Source: Brachionus koreanus (Eukaryota > Rotifera > Eurotatoria > Ploima > Brachionidae). Taken from it: a stretch of DNA of 64,000 nt. Both the position numbers and the translations under genes were made by a program. Shown here one piece after another: positions 56,453-64,000 of this stretch; the stretch's first letter is position 1, and every line of letters begins with the position of its first letter. The DNA lies in contig PJRA01000274.1 in the NCBI GenBank assembly GCA_016987375.1, positions 345,739-409,738 of the forward strand, in the 5' to 3' direction. The notes beneath the pieces are model-generated. The model ran no database searches, was not told the origin of the DNA, and was given only the letters and a program-made list of their open reading frames with translations.

Positions 56453-59086
56453 TCAAAATTGAAAAAAATGAATTTTTTTATCCCCAACACAAATTATTCT
56501 CAAATTAGATCGATCAGTGTATCTATCCAAAATCAAGTCTGTTATACAATCTGAGTTAATATTCAAGCAGGTTTTGTATTGAAGCTCATTTGTTCTGGTA
56601 TTGAAACAAAACAAATTTGTTTGTCCAGTTTCATAATAGAGCCTAGCAGCTGTGAACAAATTTCCGGCATCGTCCAATATTAGGCCCAATGGATTCCAGG
56701 CATTTAAATCACCAACGTTTCTTAAAAACTGATGAGTTTTTTTATCAAATACTCGTATGCAATTCTCTCCTGTCCAATCATCAGATACAAAAATAAAATT
56801 TCTGTTCACTTTTACATTTAGAGGATAAAATTTACAGTCCTCATCACTAGTTATACTGTTTCTATGGCTCTTGAAAGCAAAATTTTCCGCTGGAGCAAAA
56901 GTTGGAGATGTAGGACTCTCCAAATATGGAATAACTAAATAGTCTCTTAATTGTTCATGATCGTTGTAGACTGCCACTCTTTCTCCAGAAAAATCACACA
57001 CATACAATTTGTCCGGACACGAATGTTCACCCATATATTTACTTTCATAATCATAATAAATGCCTTTAGGCCATTTTAAGTCTTTAAGTCCAAATCGCTT
57101 CAATAAATTAAAATCATAATCAAGTTTGAATATACACTTGAGTTCACTGTCTGTCACGTAAATGTGATTTTTTTTTGGATTTACACATACTCCATCCGGA
57201 TTTTTCAAAATACCCTCTAAATTAGTAGATCGAACAAAATCGCCAGTTATTAAATTAATTTCAATTAATTGTCTAGATTGTGAATCAGTAAACAGCAAGG
57301 TTTGAGAGTCAGCAATACAAGCATATTTTGGCGATATTGGCACTTTATGATTTGATCCTGGTATAGACTGAATTTTTGTTATTTGAGTCTGTGATTTAAT
57401 AACTTTAAATTGTTCCGCAAGATCTACATTATTAATCTGTTTTAACTTTCCGATAATAGTTCTTGATGGCAATTCTACATTGGGATCAAATTTAAGCTCA
57501 CTAATCATTTCGCTAAAATTATGATTTATTTTTCCCAATTCATTTAAATGTAAGATGCAATTATCTATTGTCTTGAATTGAATTGTCTGTTGCATTTTTG
57601 AATTTTTTAGTTTTGTATCCCCATTAACATAACTAAGCGAGTTGGAGCGCAATGTTTCTATAGCTGATTTAATCTCCTTTAATTCTGATTTGTGATCTTT
57701 TTCAAATTTTTCTAGATTTGTTTTCATATTCTGCGCAGATTGATCAAGACTGAACTTCAATTCGAGTTCCATTTGATCCAAATGATTTTTTAGATTAGTA
57801 ATTTGATCATGAATTTCATTTTCAATAAGTTCCTTTCGTTTATTTAAAAAGTTATCTTTGGATTGAAAACGTTCTGATGAAAAAAAAAAATTAATTTTTC
57901 ATTTTAAATTTTTGATTTTGTTTTAATAAACCTCAGTTAAAAAATATTTAATGATATTTAATTACTCTCTTAGTTGAATGATTTAAAAAACCTGAGTTGA
58001 CTTATGAAAAGACTAGTATGACAACAACTTTGGAACTCATCTGCTGTTTATGAAAATGATAATTCAATAAACAAAATAAAATAATAATTGAAAAAATATG
58101 ATAAATGTAATCCAAAGATACTGAAAAAAATATTTTTTTGCCCGTTTTAATTTAACTAATTTGTTAACTGTAAAGGTAAAAAAATAATTCTGATTGAAAA
58201 AAAATTGTCTGCGTTGTTTCTTTTTTTTAATATGGTTTTAAGATTCGTTGTTTAAATGATTAAAATTTCAAAATTTAAAGATTTTTGATAGGCAAAAATT
58301 AAGGAAAGCACTTTAATAAAATAAATTAAAAAAATATTTTTTAATATTTAAGGAATATTCAGCATTAGAACTTTAATACCAGGTGAATTCAAAATATTTC
58401 AAGAAAGCAGATTATGTGTCTATTCAAAACAATTAAAATTATTTTAAAATTTTATCATCATTCAAAAAATAACTCATTCATTTTTTTACACACATCACCA
58501 ATGAACTAAAAATTTTAATTAATTGATATACAATTGAAGGTATGCTTAGACTTAATTCTTAATTACAATGTATTTTATACAAAACAACCATAATAAAAAT
58601 AAAATACTTGTTAGCAAAACTAACAAGTCAAGCATTACTAAAATAGCATATTGTAATTATAGGCTTGGAAGAATAAATTTTAAGTAAAATTTTGAAATCG
58701 CAAATTTGAAAAAAAAAATTAAAAAAATTATTATTTAAATTACCTTCAATATTTTTTACACCGTTGTCCAACTTGTTAAGCAGATAATGATTAATATCTA
58801 GCAAATTTCTTTCCAATTGGCTAACTGCCATGATGTTTGTCTCCAATTTGCAATCGTCACCAACAACTATAACTCTTGACACTATTTCACAAAAAGGACA
58901 ATTGAGAAAAAAATCTGGACAATTGCGTTTTGTATTCAAATGTTTCAAAATGCACTTGTTGCACGCGGAAAGATTGCAGCATGGCAGAATTTTAGGATCT
59001 TCAAAAAAATGTCGCGTGTAATTGTGCTTTTTAGATCCAATGCTGAAAGGACATGTTAACGCATCAATTAAGGTTTCAAAATTCAT
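56453..59086 (-). CDS. RING / coiled-coil / NHL-type beta-propeller protein, 587 aa
   Basis: Two exons, 59086..58744 and 57873..56453, join in phase 1 over an 870-nt intron. Residues ~10-70 form a RING-like zinc finger: CPFSIG, then DPKILPCCNLSACNKCILKH and LNCPFCEIV. Only one Cys is present where the first C-x2-C pair should be. A long helical coiled coil follows (~100-260; ENEIHDQITNLKNHLDQMEL). The C-terminal ~320 residues carry repeated beta-propeller blades of NHL type: LLFTDSQSRQLIEINLITGD, PDGVCVNPKKNHIYVTDSEL, KLYVCDFSGERVAVYNDH, FIFVSDDWTGENCIRVFDKK and NAWNPLGLILDDAGNLFTAA. The order RING-coiled coil-NHL is that of the TRIM-NHL group (TRIM2/3/32/71, brat), usually ubiquitin ligases or RNA regulators. 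No B-box is evident. Specific orthology is not claimed; rotifers and other invertebrates have expanded such genes. Confidence 0.8.
57874..58743 (-). other. Long intron of the RING-NHL gene
   Basis: 870 nt between the RING exon and the coiled-coil exon; AT-rich, no embedded gene seen. A cryptic exon such as a B-box is not visible. Confidence 0.6.
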
Positions 59087-59456
59087 TTTTAGATCTAGAA
59101 AAAAATTTTAAAAATATTTATATAAATTCGAATTTTTTGGTCCAAAATTTGCCGATAAATTATTTAAGATATTTTTGCAAGTAAGGTTCGATTTTTCAAA
59201 ATCTCTCAAAAATTGCATCTATAGGATTTTTAATTAAATTCGCCTTTAATCAGTCTATTTTACATAAAATATTTCTAAAATATGCATTTTTGAAATTTTT
59301 TTTTATTTTTATTTAAAAAACTAACATAAATTAAATTAATAATTTGAATCATGTATCAAGCTTAAAGCTCGAGCCTTGAAAAAACGTAACATTTAGAAAA
59401 ATTTAGATACAAATGTTATTTTAAAGTAACGAATTGGTGCGAATATCTACTTTGGA
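59087..59456. promoter_or_regulatory. Shared 370-bp head-to-head promoter region
   Basis: Lies between the start codons of the RING-NHL gene (minus) and the RNF103-like gene (plus), so it must contain both 5'UTRs and promoters. No specific motif is distinguishable at this base composition; the role is inferred from position. Confidence 0.45.
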
Positions 59457-62400
59457 ATGAATTACTGCGATAAAATGTTCGGCATAAAATCAATTAACTG
59501 CCTAAGATTAGTGTATTCATTGGCATATATTAAACTAAGTGTTATTCTCGTTTGCTTTCATTTGCTAACTAACTTATCGACTTACACCGAACAGATCGAT
59601 CTGTCTAAGCTTTCCGTAAGCGTACTGAGAAAAATTATTGACCTTAGAGGTCTTGGTCCTCATTCAAACCAGAAAGAATCAAAAAATTCGCTTGTCGATC
59701 TAATTAAAAGCTCAGGTAATATTTTAAAAATTTATTTTTGCTTAAAACTCAGATTTATTAAACTATTCACTAAAAAGAACAATTTTTGTCAAAACTTAAT
59801 CGATTTTTTAATTTTTTTCCAATAGTTACCCTTTAAGAGCTTTTATCTTGATTTTAATCAAATCTTTTAGTTCGCAAAAATAAAAATTTTCTAATTCTAG
59901 GTAAAAATTCATTGACGTATTTTGTTTAATTAGTGTCATGATATGACTAGGCTTGAATTAAATTAATCTAACACCATAAGATAATACTAATTTTTTTAAT
60001 AATTTGACTTAAGATTTTTCTCATATAATGTTAATATTCATTAGTAAGTTGAATTTAAATAAAATAATTTAATTACATAAGTGTTTTATCTAACATTTAT
60101 AATTCAAGCTTTTTTTTATATTAGTATTAATATTTTTTTTTAATAAATTTCGCAATATATATATTTTAAATTAAAATTAACTGATAAAATTATTTCTCAA
60201 TAAATATTAGTTTGTGTCTGACGATTTTATCACCTTTTCTTAATTTAAATAAAGAAACAATTTATTAAAAAAATTATCGATTGAGATAAAAAGAAAAATT
60301 CCTGAAATTTTTCTAATGAAAAAACAAATTCTAAATTTGAAGTAATTTTATATGGGATTAATGGGAAACTGATTTTTAAAATTTATCTAAAGCCTATTAT
60401 AAATCTATTAATTCATCTAACAGAAATTCCACTTAAAACACTTAAATATCTTACTCAATTCCTTTTAATTTACTAATTTTAACTGCAAATGTATTCATTA
60501 TACTCCTATCGCTTTTCTTAGCGTTCTATCTGATTTATATGTCCCGTCACATGTATCACAATCAACTCTTATTAAAAAAAGCATTCCGGAACATTACTTA
60601 AATGCAATTTGTTTACATAATAGTGATTGATAATTTACACATGGTTCTAATTAATTTTATCTCTATCAAACTCTGACATCATATAATTTTAGTAAACGTT
60701 TTAAAAATGAAATTTAAAATTAAAAAAAAAGCGGATAATTCTGTAAAAAAAAATGATTATAAATAATACCATAATGTTATAGAAAATTCTGGGATATCTC
60801 ATAAATTATTTTTCTTAATAAATATAATTTTTTTGATATGCATAAAAATTTTAAAAATATAAATATTATTAATTAATTAATCAATCAATCTTTAAATTGT
60901 GGTTATTTAAAATGTACACAAAAACGATTTGTTTCGAAAGTTTCAAAATATAAATATAACTTTTATTTTGTATAAATAAGAGGCTTAGCTTAAAATGAAC
61001 AAAATTTTAAAGAGAGAAAACAATTAATGCGACAATTTTTTAAAGCGAAAATATTCTATTTATAAGTGATGCTAAATCAGCTTAATCTAAATTTAAAAAT
61101 AACATTCAAGCATTTATTTTTGGATAAAAACTTCAGCTATAATCAAAATCCAATAAATAATTTCTTCATCTTTTAGAATATTTAGAGAAATTATAAAATT
61201 TTTTATTTAAAGGAAGCGTATACGAATCAGAAGTTTTAAACTCAGACGCAATAAGCCCGATCATAGAATCAAAGGTGTTTAATAGTGCTGGTGAATTTTT
61301 GGAATCAGTTGAAGACTCTAAAGATAAAGTATGGCTAGTTCACATAGTTAGCTCATCATTTGGTAATCAATATAACGGCCAAAGAACATTCTTAGATGAA
61401 TCAACCTGGTCCAGACTCAATGGTCTTTCCAGATTTGGCATTCTAACAGGCACTTTCAACTGCGATAAAGACCCTTATTTTTGTTACATAAAAAATTGGC
61501 AACGACCTCAACTGGTGCTTGGTATAGTTAAGTTTAACAAGGAGAGGCAGCCTCAAGAATATGTCCAGTTATTTACTTACAATAAAATAATAGAGAATAG
61601 CTATGAGCAAATATTTGGATGGCTAGAGAATACATTAACCCAAAGTCTAGTTCCAGTTTTCGACTCCAAATTTCAAACTGATAACAATGCTATTGAAATT
61701 GTGTACATACAAAATGGTTCATTTAGACTACCGATTTATTATGCAGCAATGAGTGTTAAATACAACACAAGGGCTAAATTTTATAGAATAAATAATGAAA
61801 AATTAAACAAATTAAATAATGATGTAAATATAAAACGATTGATTTCACAATGCAATTTGAATAAAGATAAAGTTAATTCGGCCAAAACTCCAATTTACGT
61901 AATTATTGACAAATATCATTGTTATAATTATGGTGTTAATTTAAATGAACTTCCAAATTATGCCTATTTAAATCAATTTTTGCTTTTTTTGCATCCAGAT
62001 TTAAATAGTATTTTTCTTATTAGCTTTCTTTCTTTAAATTTTGTCCTGGTTCTAGCATTTTTTAATTATAAGAAGTCTGTTTTAAAACAATTAGGCTACG
62101 CTTTAGTATATTTGTGTGCATTTAATATGATTCTTATTACGTCATGGTTGATCACGACTAATTCTCAAATTGATAAGCTAGTTCCTAATCTGAGTACCTC
62201 GATTTATTTAATTAAATTTTTAAAATGGTTACGTCTTTTGTTCATTTCCAATGGCATACTTCAACTTTTTTTATCATTTCTAAAATTTTATTTTTATTAT
62301 TATTTCTACTTAAAATCTTGGCAAGCTGCTGTGCTTTATTTTGTGTTAGCAACTTTTTTCTATTTTAACACAAGATGGATAAAACTTAGACAAGATAAAT

Positions 62401-62963
62401 ATTTAAAGTTAAAACCAATAAGTTCGACGGCATTGGTGCCTAGTCAATCAATGAACATGGTCAGTAATCAAATTTCGCCCATTGAATTAGACATGGAAAT
62501 AAGTGTTTCTGAATTGATTAACCAAATAAATGGCTTGACTACAATATGGCTTCAATCTAGCTCTTACGCAGATCGATTAATATCGGAATTGCCAACGTTA
62601 GAATACTGCAAATGTTTCTATGCAAGTAGAGTCAAATTGAAAGCATTTGATGAAACTGACATGGAAGAAACTACGGAAGATGAGGAACGGTTGGATCAAG
62701 CCAATGATCGTTGTGATTGTGGTCGAAATGAAGAGCTAGAAAAGCTTGATGATAAAGGTGAAAGAATGATGAATTTTTTTACTAAATTTTCTCATGAGTG
62801 TGCTATTTGTTTACAAAAATATTCACTAAATAATATTATCATTATTTTGCCTTGTGGACATTTTTTCCATAAAAAGTGTATATATGAATGGTTTATGAGT
62901 TCCATTAATTATAAATGTCCTGTTTGCCGGACCTCATTCTATAGATTTAAAAAAAGTATATAG
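59457..62963 (+). CDS. RNF103: RNF103-like membrane RING-H2 E3 ubiquitin ligase, 669 aa
   Basis: Exon 1 is 59457..59715 and exon 2 is 61213..62963, joined in phase 1 across a 1497-nt intron. The 669 aa compare with 685 in human RNF103 (KF-1), an ER membrane ligase acting in ER-associated degradation. The N-terminus has a hydrophobic signal-anchor (YIKLSVILVCFHLLTNLS), then VSVLRKIIDLRGLG, matching the 'L..ILE.RGLG' motif of RNF103. Exon 2 has SVEDSKDKVWLVHIV and SRFGILTGTFNCDKDPYFC, a thioredoxin-like lumenal region as in the family. FLHPDLNSIFLISFLSLNFV and further hydrophobic helices form the membrane region. The C-terminal RING-H2 (residues ~616-662) is complete: CAICLQKYS, LPCGHFFHKKCIYEWF, then CPVC. 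The head-to-head neighbour is another RING gene, but the two are unrelated outside the zinc finger. Confidence 0.92.
59716..61212 (+). other. Long intron 1 of the RNF103-like gene
   Basis: 1497 nt, AT-rich. A somewhat GC-richer patch near 60500-60600 (CTTTTCTTAGCGTTCTATCT, CCCGTCACATGTATCACAAT) stands out but is not clearly coding. No nested gene was recognised. Confidence 0.5.
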
Positions 62964-64000
62964 TATTTTTGTCAATTAGAAAAAAGAAATTTTAATTTTA
63001 TTTCATAATTTTTACCTTTGAAAATAATAATTTATTAATTTTTTTTATTATAGAATAAAAAATGTTTATTTTTTCATCATTTTAAACTAATTTAAAAAAT
63101 AGAACCAAAAATGTGGTTAAATCCGAATTATTCAAAATTTTATGAAATATGAAAAATTTTCAAAGTTAAAAACATAAAATATCTTTAATTAAATGTAACC
63201 TTAGATATTTTTTAATTAAACTAAATAACATTTAAAAAATAATTAGATCAAAATTTTTTTATTATTTGATCATAAATAGTCAAAAAAATCATAAAATCCT
63301 TTCATTTGGATGCTTATTAATTACTTAGATGAATAGGTAAAATTGATTAAAAACAAAATTATTTTATTTTCAGAGATATTTTTAAGGAGTTAAGTTCAAT
63401 TGTTTTCTAAAAAATTATCTCGCTATTTTTAGAATCGGAAATTTTTCGATTTTAGAGAAAAAAATTATTTGTTTTTTTAAGATTAAAATGAGTTTCTTAA
63501 GAAAAATTTCGTAACTATCAAGTATTTTTTGAAAACAAATTTTTAATGAAAAATAAATCATTATTTAGTCTCGAGAAAATTTGAATTGAAATAATTTACT
63601 GTTGAAAAATAATCAAAATTGCTTTTTTTTCACAACTTAACAGCATCATTAGTAATGTAAATTTTTGTTTAAGTTAATTTTGTTAATTGATTTGATGATG
63701 ATGATTGACGTCAGGAAAAGTCTATTAAAAATCTTGTTTTAAATTGAAATGCAAATAAAGAGATAAAATCCAAAAAAAATTACAAATTTCAACGACTCTA
63801 AGTTGCTTTGATATTTATCACTGAAAATTTTGAAAAATTAAGAAAATTTTATAGGATTTGAATTAAAAAATTTGAAATTCACTAAAATTAATTAAAAAAT
63901 AAAATTATTAATAAAATCAAGAGAAAAATTTTTTTAAGATTAATTATTAAAGTACTTAAAATCGATATTTATAGATATATAAATATAATTTTAAGTATCG
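62964..64000. other. AT-rich intergenic end of window
   Basis: Holds the RNF103 3' end (AATAAA-type signal near 63053-63060). No other gene, RNA or repeat was recognised up to the window edge. Confidence 0.5.

Overview
This is an AT-rich (roughly three-quarters A+T by eye) animal nuclear DNA window. Genes are broken by very short GT-AG introns, mostly 44-65 nt. The conserved proteins (nicotinamide nucleotide transhydrogenase, NOP56, ARMH3, SUCO, RNF103, HYLS1, ADF/cofilin, CYP4, SLC37A3, a ROQ-domain protein) are metazoan in character, and HYLS1 implies a ciliated animal. Tiny introns, low GC, RING/NHL genes and many degraded transposons would fit a small invertebrate such as a monogonont rotifer, but that placement is inference. 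I spliced exons by hand from GT-AG sites, reading-frame phase and remembered family sequences. No transcript or database evidence was used.

Layout. 1-784: 3' end of an SLC37A3-like transporter. 1190-2335: decayed LINE reverse transcriptase. 3816-4513 (-): two-exon coiled-coil protein. 6674-7741 (+): HYLS1. 7816-12502 (-): two tandem paralogues encoding single-pass membrane proteins with a SEA-like ectodomain. 15932-18036 (-): ROQ-domain protein without RING or CCCH finger. 20793-21164 (+): small CFAP97D-like gene. 21522-25208 (+): ARMH3. 26093-30032 (+): NNT. 31401-32985 (+): NOP56. 34722-37216 (-): SUCO/SUN-domain protein. 39601-42559 (+): CYP4-type P450. 46020-46530 (+): cofilin. 49489-51035 (+): probable BEN-domain protein. 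53684-55193 (+): frame-broken RING gene. 56453-59086 (-): RING/coiled-coil/NHL-like protein. 59457-62963 (+): RNF103-like membrane E3 ligase, head-to-head with the previous gene.

The genes do not form one pathway; this is ordinary eukaryotic gene order. The gaps hold much degraded mobile DNA: LINE pieces, a DDE-transposase relic, a piggyBac-like terminus with its TTAA target, a complete TTAA-flanked MITE, two foldback elements and short dispersed repeats. The points most worth following are the tandem membrane-protein pair, the ROQ-only protein, the TTAA elements and the RING genes at 53.7-59.1 kb. I found no CRISPR array, tRNA, rRNA or prokaryote-type system, and nothing I would call a new defence or signalling system.
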